Positions 35,789 to 44,681 of a DNA stretch of 64,000 bases are shown piece after piece. Positions within the stretch are counted from its first letter, which is position 1. Each line of letters opens with the position of its first letter. The stretch spans positions 558,001-622,000 of the forward strand of contig NZ_JACVCU010000004.1 of NCBI RefSeq assembly GCF_014518425.1, given 5' to 3'. The stretch is from Terrabacter sp. MAHUQ-38 (GTDB lineage Bacteria > Actinomycetota > Actinomycetes > Actinomycetales > Dermatophilaceae). The notes below the pieces were generated by a model. The model had not been told where the DNA came from and did not search any database. It saw only the letters and a program-made list of their open reading frames with translations. A program made the translations under genes and the position numbers.

Positions 35789-36895
35789 ATGGCGGCGAAG
35801 AAGACGACGGCAGCGGCGAGCACCGCGGCCAGGCGGTCCACCGCGAGCAGGACGACCGCGGCGAAGAAGGCGACGCCCGCGAAGGCGGGCGCGACGAGGC
35901 GCACCTCCACACCGGCAGCAAAGCCCGCTGCGAAGTCCGTCGCGAAGGCGGCAACGGCGAGATCGGGTATGAAGGCCACTACGACGAAGGCAGCGGTGAA
36001 GAAGGCCGGCGTCAAGAAGGCTGCCCCGTCGACGGCGAAGAAGGCTACGACGAAGACGACCGCCGCGAAGAAGACGTCAGTGGCAAAGAAGGCAGCGAAG
36101 AAGACGCCGGTCGCGGAAAAGGCCGCGCCGGTAAAGAAGGCCCAGGCGAAGAAGGCGCCGGCGAAAAAGGTCGCCAGCAAGGCCCCGGCGAAGAAGGTCG
36201 CCAGCAAGACCCCGGCGAAGAAGGTCGCCAGCAAGACCCTGGCGAAGAAGGTCGCCAGCAAGGCCCCGGCGAAGAAGGTCGCCAGCAAGGCCCCGGCGAA
36301 GCAGACCGCCACCAAGGCCCCGGCGAAGCAGACCGCCACCAAGAAGACCACCCCGACCTCCCCACGAACCAAGAAGGCAGCCGTGACGACGAGTTCCACC
36401 GCAGGACCGCGCCAGAGCGCGAAGAAGGCCGCCACGAAGACTGCTTCGGCCGGCGGTAGCCGGAAGGCGACCGCCACGAAGACGACTGCCGGCACCATCG
36501 CCGGGCGCCTCAGGGTCAAGGACGACGAGAGCCCTTGGAGCGAGGAGGAGATCGGCGAGGTGCGCGAGGTCCTGCTCGAGGAGATCGAGCAGCACCGGGT
36601 CGAGCTCAAGCTCGCCGAGGACGAGCTCGACGACCTGCTGCGCGCGTCGGGCGACGGCTCGGGTGACGACCAGGCCGACGCCGGTGCGAAGACGGCCGAG
36701 CGCGAGCACGAGATCTCTGTGGCGGCCAACGCTCGGGCCAGCCTGCGTCAGGCCGAGCACGCCCTCGAGCAGCTCGACGCGGGAACCTACGGCATCTGCG
36801 AGAACTGCGGCAACCCGATCGGCAAGCTTCGACTTCAGGCCCGTCCTCGTGCGACCCTGTGCATGACATGCCAGGAGAAGCAAGACCGCCACTGA
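35789..36895 (+). CDS. DksA/TraR-type zinc finger protein with histone-H1-like Lys/Ala tail
   Basis: A 368-residue protein of two parts. Residues 1-~240 are almost entirely Lys, Ala, Thr, Pro and Ser, like the C-terminal tail of histone H1 or mycobacterial HupB, and include seven 9-residue repeats of the APAKKVASK type. Residues ~250-368 form a coiled coil (EEEIGEVREVLLEEIEQHRVELKLAEDEL) and a C4 zinc finger (CENC, then CMTC 17 residues later) with the GTYGICENCGNPI signature of DksA/TraR proteins. DksA proteins bind the RNA polymerase secondary channel; the basic tail suggests additional DNA or RNA binding. ATG 35789 has GGAGG upstream. lspA follows within 50 bp. Confidence 0.9.
   Translation: MAAKKTTAAASTAARRSTASRTTAAKKATPAKAGATRRTSTPAAKPAAKSVAKAATARSGMKATTTKAAVKKAGVKKAAPSTAKKATTKTTAAKKTSVAKKAAKKTPVAEKAAPVKKAQAKKAPAKKVASKAPAKKVASKTPAKKVASKTLAKKVASKAPAKKVASKAPAKQTATKAPAKQTATKKTTPTSPRTKKAAVTTSSTAGPRQSAKKAATKTASAGGSRKATATKTTAGTIAGRLRVKDDESPWSEEEIGEVREVLLEEIEQHRVELKLAEDELDDLLRASGDGSGDDQADAGAKTAEREHEISVAANARASLRQAEHALEQLDAGTYGICENCGNPIGKLRLQARPRATLCMTCQEKQDRH
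36155..36343 (+). repeat. Seven tandem 27-bp repeats in the DksA-like gene
   Basis: Seven contiguous 27-bp units encode APAKKVASK-type nonapeptides: five of the APAKKVASK/TPAKKVASK/TLAKKVASK kind and two APAKQTATK. Copies 2-5 are nearly identical in DNA, so copy number is likely to vary between strains. Confidence 0.9.
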
Positions 36896-36939
36896 CGCCC
36901 AGCCACGCCACGTCGACGCCCCGAGCGGGCGTCGACGGC

Positions 36940-37575
36940 GTGTCCACCCCGGAGACCGTGAGCTCGACAACCGCAGACGACAGCCGCCCGACGCCAGCCC
37001 GGCGCAAGCGGTTGTTCGTCGTGCTCGGAGTCGTCGCCGTCCTCGCCTACCTCAGCGACCAGCTGTCCAAGCTGGTCGCGCTCGACGTCCTCGCGGACGG
37101 GGAGCCACGCCCCTTCGTCGGGGAGTTCATCCGTTTCAAGCTCATCGGCAACCCCGGTGCGGCCCTGTCGCTCGGTGCGAGCAACACGTGGGTCATGACC
37201 GGCATCGCGCTCGCGGTGCTCGTCGCGATCATCGTCGTGGCCCGGCAGCTCGGCTCGCGCGCGTGGGCCGTCGCCCTCGGGCTTCTGCTCGGGAGCGCGG
37301 TCGGCAACATCACCGACCGCTTCGTGAGACCGCCGGGCGGTGGCCAGGGCCACGTCGTCGACTTCATCGACTACAACCACTGGTTCATCGGAAATGTCGC
37401 CGACATCTGGATCGTGTCGGCGGCCGGCCTCATCGTCGTGCTGGCGATGCTCGGAATCGGGGTCGACGGCGGCCGTGAGCACCGCCCGACGACGGAGTCG
37501 ACCGGAGAGTCTGCGTCCAGCGAGGGTGCTCGCCGACCCGACTCCCGAGGTGGGGCCGGAGGCGATGATGCCTGA
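36940..37575 (+). CDS. lspA: Lipoprotein signal peptidase LspA
   Basis: A 211-residue (from GTG 36940) polytopic aspartic protease that removes signal peptides from prolipoproteins. Four transmembrane helices are visible from [19 protein letters not shown] onward. The catalytic aspartates lie in [11 protein letters not shown] and [23 protein letters not shown] is the conserved active-site loop. The start is uncertain: ATG 36859/36868 in the same frame lies within the preceding gene, GTG 36940 and GTG 36958 are closer to the conserved part, and none has a strong ribosome binding site. The Ser/Thr/Glu-rich C-terminal tail (~35 residues) overlaps the next gene. Confidence 0.93.
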   Translation: MSTPETVSSTTADDSRPTPARRKRLFVVLGVVAVLAYLSDQLSKLVALDVLADGEPRPFVGEFIRFKLIGNPGAALSLGASNTWVMTGIALAVLVAIIVVARQLGSRAWAVALGLLLGSAVGNITDRFVRPPGGGQGHVVDFIDYNHWFIGNVADIWIVSAAGLIVVLAMLGIGVDGGREHRPTTESTGESASSEGARRPDSRGGAGGDDA

Positions 37576-38500
37576 CGTGCGCACCGTCCTGGTCCCCGAC
37601 GGCCTGGAGGGCGAGCGCGTCGACGCCGGCGTGGCCCGCCTGTTCGGGGTCTCACGCACCAAGGCCGCCGACCTCGCCGCCGATGGGCACGTCGTCCTCG
37701 ACGGCAAGGCCGTCGCGAAGTCCGAACGGCTGTCGGCCGGTTCGATGCTCGAGGTGTCGCTGCCGCGCGCTGAGGACAGCCCCAGCCTCGCCGTCATCGC
37801 CCAGCCCGTGCCGGGAATGACGATCATCCACGACGACGACGACATCGTCGTGGTGGACAAGCCGGTCGGCGTCGCGGCCCACCCGAGTGTCGGCTGGTCC
37901 GGGCCCGACGTCGTCGGTGGCCTCGCCGCCGCCGGCTACCGCATCTCGACGTCCGGTGCGCCGGAGCGCCAAGGCGTCGTCAGCCGCCTCGACGTGGGCA
38001 CGTCGGGCCTCATGGTCGTCGCGAAGAGCGAGTACGCGTACTCGCGCCTCAAGCACGCCTTCCGCAGCCGCACCGTCGACAAGACCTACCACGCGCTCGT
38101 CCAGGGCCTGCCCGACCCGGTGGTCGGCACCATCGAGGCCCCGATCGGCCGGCACCCCGGCCACGACTACAAGTTCGCGGTCATGAAGAGCGGCAAGCCG
38201 TCGGTGACGCACTACGAGGTCATCGAGGCGTTCCGGCACGCGAGCCTGCTCGACATCCACCTCGAGACCGGGCGCACCCACCAGATCCGCGTGCACTTCG
38301 CGGCGCTGCACCACCCGTGCTGCGGTGACCCGACCTACGGCGCCGACCCGAAGCTGGCCGCGCGCCTCAGGCTCGACCGGCAGTGGCTGCACGCCGTCGG
38401 TCTCGGGTTCGAGCACCCGGGCACGGGGGAGTACGTCCACTTCGAGAGCCCGTACCCCGAGGACCTCCAGCGCGCGCTGGACATCGTCGCGACCTTCTGA
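37568..38500 (+). CDS. RluA/RluD-family 23S rRNA pseudouridine synthase
   Basis: A 310-residue protein with an N-terminal S4 RNA-binding domain ([26 protein letters not shown]). The catalytic domain follows: [16 protein letters not shown], then the active-site Asp in [15 protein letters not shown] (where HRLDxxTSG is usual, Ser replaces His), and [19 protein letters not shown] 37568 is best placed after CGGAGG; ATG 37565 is adjacent. It overlaps the lspA end by 8 bp. lspA-rluD pairs are common across bacteria. RluD-type enzymes modify helix 69 of 23S rRNA, but exact target sites cannot be told from sequence. Confidence 0.93.
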   Translation: MPDVRTVLVPDGLEGERVDAGVARLFGVSRTKAADLAADGHVVLDGKAVAKSERLSAGSMLEVSLPRAEDSPSLAVIAQPVPGMTIIHDDDDIVVVDKPVGVAAHPSVGWSGPDVVGGLAAAGYRISTSGAPERQGVVSRLDVGTSGLMVVAKSEYAYSRLKHAFRSRTVDKTYHALVQGLPDPVVGTIEAPIGRHPGHDYKFAVMKSGKPSVTHYEVIEAFRHASLLDIHLETGRTHQIRVHFAALHHPCCGDPTYGADPKLAARLRLDRQWLHAVGLGFEHPGTGEYVHFESPYPEDLQRALDIVATF

Positions 38501-38625
38501 CCCTCACCCTCGACTCGAAGGTGAAGGTCGGAAGGGCGGCCTGAGTATGCCGCCGTTCGGCGCGTCCGCGCGCCGGCGCGGTGTCCCCGCCGCAGCCTGC
38601 GACGAACGTCCGTGATCGGGTCGCG

Positions 38626-39381
38626 TCAGGGACGTGCGCGGTCGGGATCGGCCGTGAAGCCCACCGGGGCGACGCGTTCGGTGTCGCCGAGGCGGTTGGC
38701 CAGGTCGGCGAGCGGCTCTGGCGTACCTCGGGAGCGGAGACGTCGACCCAGCACGAGACCGAGGCCGAGGGCCAGCACGGCCGCGGTGGTCGTGCCCCAC
38801 CAGGGGACGCCGGTCGTGGCGGGTGCGCCGGCCGCATCGCCGGTCGTACGCGTACCGGTGGCGGCTTCGGCTGGCGCCGCGTCGGGCGGGAACGCCGGCG
38901 CGGACGCCTCGGGCGAAGCGGCGCCGGCCGGCTTGTCACCCAGGACGCCCAACGCCCTGAGCGTGGACATGAGGAGCGCACGGTCACGCGGACGGTGGCG
39001 CACCGACTCCACGTTGAACAGGCCGGAGTCAGTCCCCGAGTCCATGGCCGTCTCGACCCACACGTCGTCGCCGTCGATGATGACGGCGTCGACCCGCCAC
39101 GGGGTGACGTCGTGGATCATCCAGGTGAGCCGGATCTGGGTGGCCATGAACGAGGCCGGCGAGGTCCGGTCACCTGTCGGGGGCGTGTAGACGTCGAGGG
39201 CCTTCTCGAGGTCGGCGTAGGCGGTGCTGCCCGTGAGGGCGCCGGCCGCGCGGGACCCGTCGTAGTTGACGACGAGGACCGACGTCGGTCCACCGGCGGA
39301 GGCCGGTGGGGCGGCGAGGACGAGCAGCGCCATGGCGAGAGGGGTGGCGAGGGCGGTGGCGAGGGCGGCGAGTCTGCGCAT
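38626..39381 (-). CDS. Secreted or membrane-anchored protein of unknown function
   Basis: A 251-residue protein I do not recognise. It has a typical signal peptide (residues 1-29, ending PPASAGG). The external domain of ~165 residues begins TSVLVVNYDGSRAAGAL and includes LTWMIHDVTPWRVDAVIIDGDD and VWVETAMD. An Ala/Pro-rich stalk follows, then one transmembrane helix (~197-213) and a ~35-residue cytoplasmic tail. The TS-VLVVNYDG-RAAGALTGS start with YADLEKAL resembles actinobacterial hypothetical proteins found near ECF sigma/anti-sigma pairs. It faces the rluD gene convergently; it lies 81 bp after the putative anti-sigma gene on the same strand. Confidence 0.7.
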   Translation of the reverse strand: MRRLAALATALATPLAMALLVLAAPPASAGGPTSVLVVNYDGSRAAGALTGSTAYADLEKALDVYTPPTGDRTSPASFMATQIRLTWMIHDVTPWRVDAVIIDGDDVWVETAMDSGTDSGLFNVESVRHRPRDRALLMSTLRALGVLGDKPAGAASPEASAPAFPPDAAPAEAATGTRTTGDAAGAPATTGVPWWGTTTAAVLALGLGLVLGRRLRSRGTPEPLADLANRLGDTERVAPVGFTADPDRARP

Positions 39382-39462
39382 GTTCTCCTCCTGGGGGCAG
39401 TGGGTCGACAGGACGTCAACACCGCCGGGTCGCGAGAGGTTCTCCGGGGCGACCTGCGCGAG

Positions 39463-40284
39463 TCACCGGGCGCTCTCGGCGACCCGGAGGGCGTCGTTCA
39501 GCGTGGCCGGGCCCTCGAGCCGGTAGGTCACCTCGCCCGCGGCGGACGGGACGACCCAGACAAGGGTCGGTCCGGCGAGGCGCGGCGGCTCGGCGCGCGC
39601 GCGGCCGTCCCGGTCGACCCACTCGATGAGGTGGGGTGAACCGAGCCACACGGCGTCGTGCTCGGCCACCCGGGTGGGGGTGACGGCCTCCCACACGCTC
39701 TTGAGGTACCCCCACGACAACGAGCCGACGAAGACGTCCAGACGTGTCGTCCCGGAGGTCGAGTCCCACCTCAACAGGGCGACCCGGTTCTCGTGCGCCA
39801 CGACGACGGACGAGGGTGGACCGAGCGACGCGGGTGTCTCGATGTCGGCGCCGATGAGCTGCTCGGCCCGTCGGAGGGAGACCGCGGGGCCGGTCGGTGC
39901 CTGCGTCGTCGATCCCGGACCGCTCGGCGTGGTGGCGGGTGGGCTGCTCGGCGACGGCACCTCGCGCACGACGACACCCCCGATGCGCAGCAGCTCGAGC
40001 ACCGCGGCTCGTACCGGCGGGATCAGGGCCAGCACGAGCACGACGGCCGCGGCGATCGCCCAGCCGAGCCGACGAGGAGTCGGTCGCGCCTGGCGCGTCA
40101 CCGGCAGCGCGACCGGTGCGACCGGTTCGGCCGGTTCGGCCGGTTCGGCCGGTTCGGTCCGTGCGTCGGCGAGCGGCTCCAGGCGGGCGAGCACGAGGGC
40201 GGCGAGGTCGTCACGTGGCGGGTCGGTGACCAGCGCGCGGCCCAGGGCGACGAGCTCGTCCTCGAGGTCGAAGCGGTCAGGCAT
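39463..40284 (-). CDS. Putative anti-sigma-factor-like membrane protein
   Basis: A 273-residue bitopic protein. A ~70-residue cytoplasmic N-terminus (MPDRFDLEDELVALGRAL, then a PAEPAEPAEP repeat) precedes a single transmembrane helix (LGWAIAAAVVLVLALIPPV, ~75-95). An external domain follows, with a Ser/Pro/Thr stalk and the block VVVAHENRVALLRWDSTSGT through EVTYRLEGPATLNDALRVAES. The start overlaps the stop of the ECF sigma gene by 8 bp, the usual arrangement for a sigma/anti-sigma pair. There is no HxxxCxxC zinc anti-sigma motif, so the assignment rests on context and topology. Confidence 0.65.
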   Translation of the reverse strand: MPDRFDLEDELVALGRALVTDPPRDDLAALVLARLEPLADARTEPAEPAEPAEPVAPVALPVTRQARPTPRRLGWAIAAAVVLVLALIPPVRAAVLELLRIGGVVVREVPSPSSPPATTPSGPGSTTQAPTGPAVSLRRAEQLIGADIETPASLGPPSSVVVAHENRVALLRWDSTSGTTRLDVFVGSLSWGYLKSVWEAVTPTRVAEHDAVWLGSPHLIEWVDRDGRARAEPPRLAGPTLVWVVPSAAGEVTYRLEGPATLNDALRVAESAR

Positions 40285-40846
40285 CGGCCATCACCTCCCG
40301 CAGCGACGCGAGCGCCCGGTGCAGCCGGGACTTCACGGTGCCGGCGGGCACCCCGAGCGTGTCGGCCGTCTCGGCCTCGGACAGCTCGAGCAGGTAGCGG
40401 CACGTGACGACGTCACGCAGGTCGTCGGGCAGTGTCTCGACTGCGTCGAGCAGACCCGTCCGGCGAGCCGCGGTGACAACCGCCTCGGCGGGGTCGTCGA
40501 CCGTGCGGGTGACCACGTCCTCGGTGGCGACCCGCAGCTCGCGCAGCGCCCGCCTCGAGCGGCCGCGCTGGAGGTTACGCGTCTCGTTGACGACGATCCG
40601 GAGCAGCCAGGGCCGGAAGCCCGCGCCATCACGGAACCGCGGCAACGCCTCGTACGCCTTCACGAACGCCTCCTGCACCACGTCGTCGGCCTCGCTGCCC
40701 GCCCCGGACAGCACGGCGAGCCGCTTGGCGATCGGGGCGTGGAGCATCACGAGCTCCGCGTATGCCGCCGGCTCCCCGGCGCGCACGCGGGCCAGTGCCG
40801 CTGCCTCCTCGGCAGCCTGCTCGCGCCTGTCGATCTCTTCCTCCAC
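40277..40846 (-). CDS. ECF-type RNA polymerase sigma factor
   Basis: A 189-residue two-domain sigma factor. Region 2 contains DVVQEAFVKAYEALPRFRDGAGFRPWLLRI with the NETRN helix end; region 4 has TLPDDLRDVVTCRYLLELSEAETADTLGVPAGTVKSRLHRAL, a standard helix-turn-helix. GTG 40846 is the start. No canonical ECF autoregulatory GGAAC/CGTC promoter was seen upstream. It is the first gene of a three-gene minus-strand unit (sigma, putative anti-sigma, membrane protein), divergent from dnaE. The stimulus is unknown. Confidence 0.9.
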   Translation of the reverse strand: MEEEIDRREQAAEEAAALARVRAGEPAAYAELVMLHAPIAKRLAVLSGAGSEADDVVQEAFVKAYEALPRFRDGAGFRPWLLRIVVNETRNLQRGRSRRALRELRVATEDVVTRTVDDPAEAVVTAARRTGLLDAVETLPDDLRDVVTCRYLLELSEAETADTLGVPAGTVKSRLHRALASLREVMADA

Positions 40847-40966
40847 CTTCGTGCGGACCCGACGACCGGGCTACCACCTGCCATGGTGCCGCCCCGGCGA
40901 ACCCACTACACCGCGGCGCGCGGATCGGTTCGCGCGGACCGGCGAGACGGCATCCGACCCCGGCAT

Positions 40967-41067
40967 GACACGCGCACGAGAGCGGGCACGAGACCGGGCA
41001 CACGACCGGGTACGACACCGGGCAGGACGCCGCGCACGACACCCGCCACGACACGTCGGGGAGTGTC
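40967..41067 (+). repeat. Degenerate short repeats with a GACAC inverted repeat upstream of dnaE
   Basis: About 100 bp of imperfect short repeats built on ACGAnACCGGGCACGAC-like units occupy the ECF sigma-dnaE gap. Near its end GACAC (41050-41054) and GTGTC (41063-41067) form an inverted repeat with an 8-base centre, located where the dnaE -35 region would be. No gene is supported in 40847-41093. Confidence 0.55.
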
Positions 41068-41079
41068 CGCGGCGAGGCT

Positions 41080-41085
41080 TAGACT
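41080..41085 (+). promoter_or_regulatory. Putative -10 box, leaderless promoter of dnaE
   Basis: TAGACT ends 8 bases before ATG 41094. The start codon has no ribosome binding site nearby, consistent with a leaderless or nearly leaderless mRNA. Confidence 0.5.
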
Positions 41086-41093
41086 CATCCACG

Positions 41094-44000
41094 ATGTCGA
41101 CCCAATCCGCCCCGCGAAACGACCAGAACTTCGTGCACCTGCACGTGCACACGGAGTACTCCATGCTGGACGGGGCGGCGCGCATCGGCGACCTCTTCAG
41201 CGAGGCCGCCCGGATGGGGATGCCGGCCCTGGCGACGACCGACCACGGCTACGTCTTCGGCGCCTACGAGTTCTGGAAGAAGGCGCAGGGCACCGGCGTC
41301 AAGCCGATCATCGGCGTCGAGGCGTACATCACGCCGGGCACGCACCGCACCGACCGCACGAAGGTCAGCTGGGGCGACGGTGGACGCGACGACGTCTCCG
41401 GAAGCGGCGCCTACACCCACATGACGATGCTCGCGCAGGACAACGTGGGCATGCACAACCTCTTCCGGATGAGCTCCATCGCGAGCCTCGACCAGGTGTA
41501 CACCAAATGGCCGCGCATCGACCGCGAGCTGCTCTCCACCTACGGCAAGGGGCTCATCGTCACGACGGGCTGCCCGTCGAGCGAGATCCAGACCAAGCTG
41601 CGCTTCGGCATGTACGACGAGGCTCGCGAGGTCGCCGGCGAGCTGCGCGACATCTTCGGCGCCGAGAACGTGTACGTCGAGCTGATGGACCACGGGCTCG
41701 ACATCGAGCGGCGCACCCAGAAGGACCTCATCCGCCTCGCCCGCGACCTGGGCCTGCCGCTCGTCGCCACCAACGACCTGCACTACACCCGGGCCGAGGA
41801 CGCCAAGGCGCACGCGGCCCTCCTCTGCGTCCAGTCGGGCTCGACGCTCATGGACCCCAACCGGTTCAAGTTCGACGCCGACGACTTCTACCTCAAGTCC
41901 GCCCAGGAGATGCGCCACCTGTGGCGCGAGCTGCCCGAGGCCTGCGACAACACCCTCCTGATCGCCGAGCGCTGCGAGGTGTCGTTCACCGAGGGCGAGG
42001 GGCGCTTCATGCCGCGCTTCCCCGTCCCCGAGGGCGAGGACGAGACGTCGTGGTTCATCAAGGAGGTCGAGACCGGTCTGCAGCGCCGGTTCCCCGAGGG
42101 CGTGCCCGACTACGCGCGCAAGCAGGCGGCCTTCGAGGAGGACGTCATCGTCTCGAAGGGCTACCCGGGCTACTTCCTCGTCGTCGCCGACTTCATCAAC
42201 TGGGCCAAGCGCAACGGCATCCGCGTCGGTCCCGGCCGTGGCTCGGGCGCCGGCTCGATGTGCGCGTACGCCATGGGCATCACCGACCTCGACCCGATCC
42301 CGCACGGCCTGATCTTCGAGCGGTTCCTCAACCCCGAGCGCATGTCGATGCCCGACTTCGACGTCGACTTCGACGAGCGCCGGCGCGGTGAGGTCATCCG
42401 CTACGTCACGGAGAAGTACGGCGAGGAGCGCGTCGCGCAGATCGTCACCTACGGCACGATCAAGGCCAAGCAGGCGCTCAAGGACGCCAGCCGCGTCCTC
42501 GGTCACCCGTTCGCCATGGGCGAGAAGCTCACCAAGGCGATGCCGCCCGACGTCATGGGCAAGGGCATGCCGCTCGCCGACGTCTTCAAGCCGGACTCCA
42601 AGCGCTACAACGAGGCCGGCGACTTCCGCGCCGTCCACGCCGAGGACCCGCAGGCCCAGGAGGTCGTCGCGACGGCTCTCGGTCTCGAGGGCCTGAAGCG
42701 CCAGTGGGGCGTCCACGCCGCCGGCGTGATCATGTCGAGCGAGCCGCTCGTCGACGTCATCCCGATCATGCGCCGCCTGCAGGACGGGCAGATCATCACG
42801 CAGTTCGACTACCCCAGCTGCGAGTCGCTGGGCCTGGTCAAGATGGACTTCCTCGGGCTGCGCAACCTCACGATCCTCGACGACGCCATCGAGAACATCA
42901 AGCTCAACCGCGACGAGGACATCGACCTCGACGAGCTGTCCAAGACGCTCGACGACAAGGCCACCTACGAGCTGCTCGGCCGCGGCGACACCCTCGGCGT
43001 CTTCCAGCTCGACGGCGGCGGCATGCGCTCGCTGCTGCGCCTGATGCAGCCGGACAACTTCGAGGACATCTCGGCGGCCCTCGCGCTCTACCGTCCCGGT
43101 CCGATGGGCGTCAACGCGCACACGAACTTCGCGCTGCGCAAGAACGGCAAGCAGGCCCTGACCCCGCTCGACCCCAAGCTGGAGGGCAAGCTCCAGCCCG
43201 AGATGGTGCAGGCCCTCGACCCGATCCTCGGCATGACCTACGGCCTGGTCATCTACCAGGAGCAGGTCATGGAGATCGCCCAGAAGCTGGCCGGCTACAC
43301 GCTCGGCAGCGCCGACCTGCTTCGGCGCGCCATGGGCAAGAAGAAGAAGGAGGTCCTCGACGCCGAGTACGTCCCCTTCTCCACCGGCATGAAGGCGCAG
43401 GGCTTCAACGAGGCCTCGGTCAAGGCGCTGTGGGACGTCCTCGTCCCGTTCTCCGACTACGCGTTCAACAAGGCGCACACGGCGGCCTACGGCCTCGTGT
43501 CGTACTGGACCGGCTACCTCAAGGCGAACTACCCCGCCGAGTACATGGCGGCGCTGCTGACGAGCGTGCGCGACGACAAGGACAAGTCGGCGCTCTACCT
43601 CAACGAGTGCCGGCACATGGGCATCAAGGTGCTACCGCCCGACGTCAACGAGTCGATCGCCAACTTCGCCGCCGTCGGCACCGACATCCGGTTCGGGCTC
43701 GCCGCGATCCGCAACGTCGGCCTGCCCGTCGTCCAGGCGATCGTCAAGGCGCGCGAGGAGAAAGGCGCGTTCGCCTCGTTCAAGGACTTCCTCTCCAAGG
43801 TGCCGGCGGTCGTCTGCAACAAGCGCACGATCGAGTCGCTCATCAAGGGCGGCGCGTTCGACTCCCTCGGCGAGAGCCGTCGCGGCATGGTCGAGGTCCA
43901 CGAGCGCTACATCGACGCCCTCGTCGAGGTGAAGAAGCAGGAGGCCATCGGGCAGGACAGCCTCTTCGGCAGCTTCGGTGACGACGCGGGTGACGGCGGC

Positions 44001-44681
44001 GGAGCCGACGCGTTCGACGGCCTGCCGCCGGTGCCGACGATGGAGTGGGACAAGGCCACCCTGCTCTCGTTCGAGCGCGAGATGCTCGGCCTCTACGTCA
44101 GCGACCACCCGCTCTTCGGCATCGAGCACATCCTCGCCACGCACGCCGACACCTCCATCGCCTCGCTCATGGGCGACGACCCGAAGCCCGACGGCACGCC
44201 CGTCACGGTCGCGGGTCTCATCACGAGCCTCCAGCTCAAGCGCACGAAGAAGGGCGACCTCTGGGCCATCGCGACGGTCGAGGACCTCGACGGCGCCATC
44301 GAGTGCCTCTTCTTCCCGTCGGCCTACATGACGTACTCCACGATGCTCGCCCAGGACACCGTCTGCGCCGTCAAGGGACGCATCAGCGCCCGCGACGACT
44401 CGATCTCCGTCTTCGCCCAGGAGCTGACCATCCCCGACATCAAGGAGGGGCCGCGCGGTCCGGTCGTGCTGACCCTGCCGCTCGGCCGGGCCACCCCGGC
44501 CGTCGCCGAGAGCCTCAAGCGCGTGCTCGGCGAGCACCCCGGAGCGACCGAGGTGCAGGTCAAGCTGACCCAGCCCGGCCGGTCGGTGCTCATGTCGCTC
44601 GACGACTCGCTGCGCGTCAACGCGACATCGGCGCTCTTCGGCGACCTCAAGGCCCTGCTCGGCCCGGCCTGCCTCAGCTGA
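41094..44681 (+). CDS. dnaE: DNA polymerase III alpha subunit DnaE
   Basis: The 1195-residue replicative C-family polymerase. It has the N-terminal PHP domain (FVHLHVHTEYSMLDGAARI; ATTDHGYVFGAYEF), the palm with GPGRGSGAGSMCAYAMGI and the catalytic acids in MPDFDVDFDERRR (about residue 420), and the fingers with YRPGPM. The tandem helix-hairpin-helix region is around IESLIKGGAFDSLGESR, followed by a C-terminal OB fold (TVAGLITSLQLKRTKKGDLWAIATVEDL). Length and order are those of DnaE1, not the error-prone DnaE2. The stop (TGA) shares one base with the next start (ATG 44681). Confidence 0.97.
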   Translation: MSTQSAPRNDQNFVHLHVHTEYSMLDGAARIGDLFSEAARMGMPALATTDHGYVFGAYEFWKKAQGTGVKPIIGVEAYITPGTHRTDRTKVSWGDGGRDDVSGSGAYTHMTMLAQDNVGMHNLFRMSSIASLDQVYTKWPRIDRELLSTYGKGLIVTTGCPSSEIQTKLRFGMYDEAREVAGELRDIFGAENVYVELMDHGLDIERRTQKDLIRLARDLGLPLVATNDLHYTRAEDAKAHAALLCVQSGSTLMDPNRFKFDADDFYLKSAQEMRHLWRELPEACDNTLLIAERCEVSFTEGEGRFMPRFPVPEGEDETSWFIKEVETGLQRRFPEGVPDYARKQAAFEEDVIVSKGYPGYFLVVADFINWAKRNGIRVGPGRGSGAGSMCAYAMGITDLDPIPHGLIFERFLNPERMSMPDFDVDFDERRRGEVIRYVTEKYGEERVAQIVTYGTIKAKQALKDASRVLGHPFAMGEKLTKAMPPDVMGKGMPLADVFKPDSKRYNEAGDFRAVHAEDPQAQEVVATALGLEGLKRQWGVHAAGVIMSSEPLVDVIPIMRRLQDGQIITQFDYPSCESLGLVKMDFLGLRNLTILDDAIENIKLNRDEDIDLDELSKTLDDKATYELLGRGDTLGVFQLDGGGMRSLLRLMQPDNFEDISAALALYRPGPMGVNAHTNFALRKNGKQALTPLDPKLEGKLQPEMVQALDPILGMTYGLVIYQEQVMEIAQKLAGYTLGSADLLRRAMGKKKKEVLDAEYVPFSTGMKAQGFNEASVKALWDVLVPFSDYAFNKAHTAAYGLVSYWTGYLKANYPAEYMAALLTSVRDDKDKSALYLNECRHMGIKVLPPDVNESIANFAAVGTDIRFGLAAIRNVGLPVVQAIVKAREEKGAFASFKDFLSKVPAVVCNKRTIESLIKGGAFDSLGESRRGMVEVHERYIDALVEVKKQEAIGQDSLFGSFGDDAGDGGGADAFDGLPPVPTMEWDKATLLSFEREMLGLYVSDHPLFGIEHILATHADTSIASLMGDDPKPDGTPVTVAGLITSLQLKRTKKGDLWAIATVEDLDGAIECLFFPSAYMTYSTMLAQDTVCAVKGRISARDDSISVFAQELTIPDIKEGPRGPVVLTLPLGRATPAVAESLKRVLGEHPGATEVQVKLTQPGRSVLMSLDDSLRVNATSALFGDLKALLGPACLS

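Noticed and set aside
41085-43616. 843-residue minus-strand open frame opposite dnaE
   Set aside because: Antisense shadow of dnaE, no recognisable domain.
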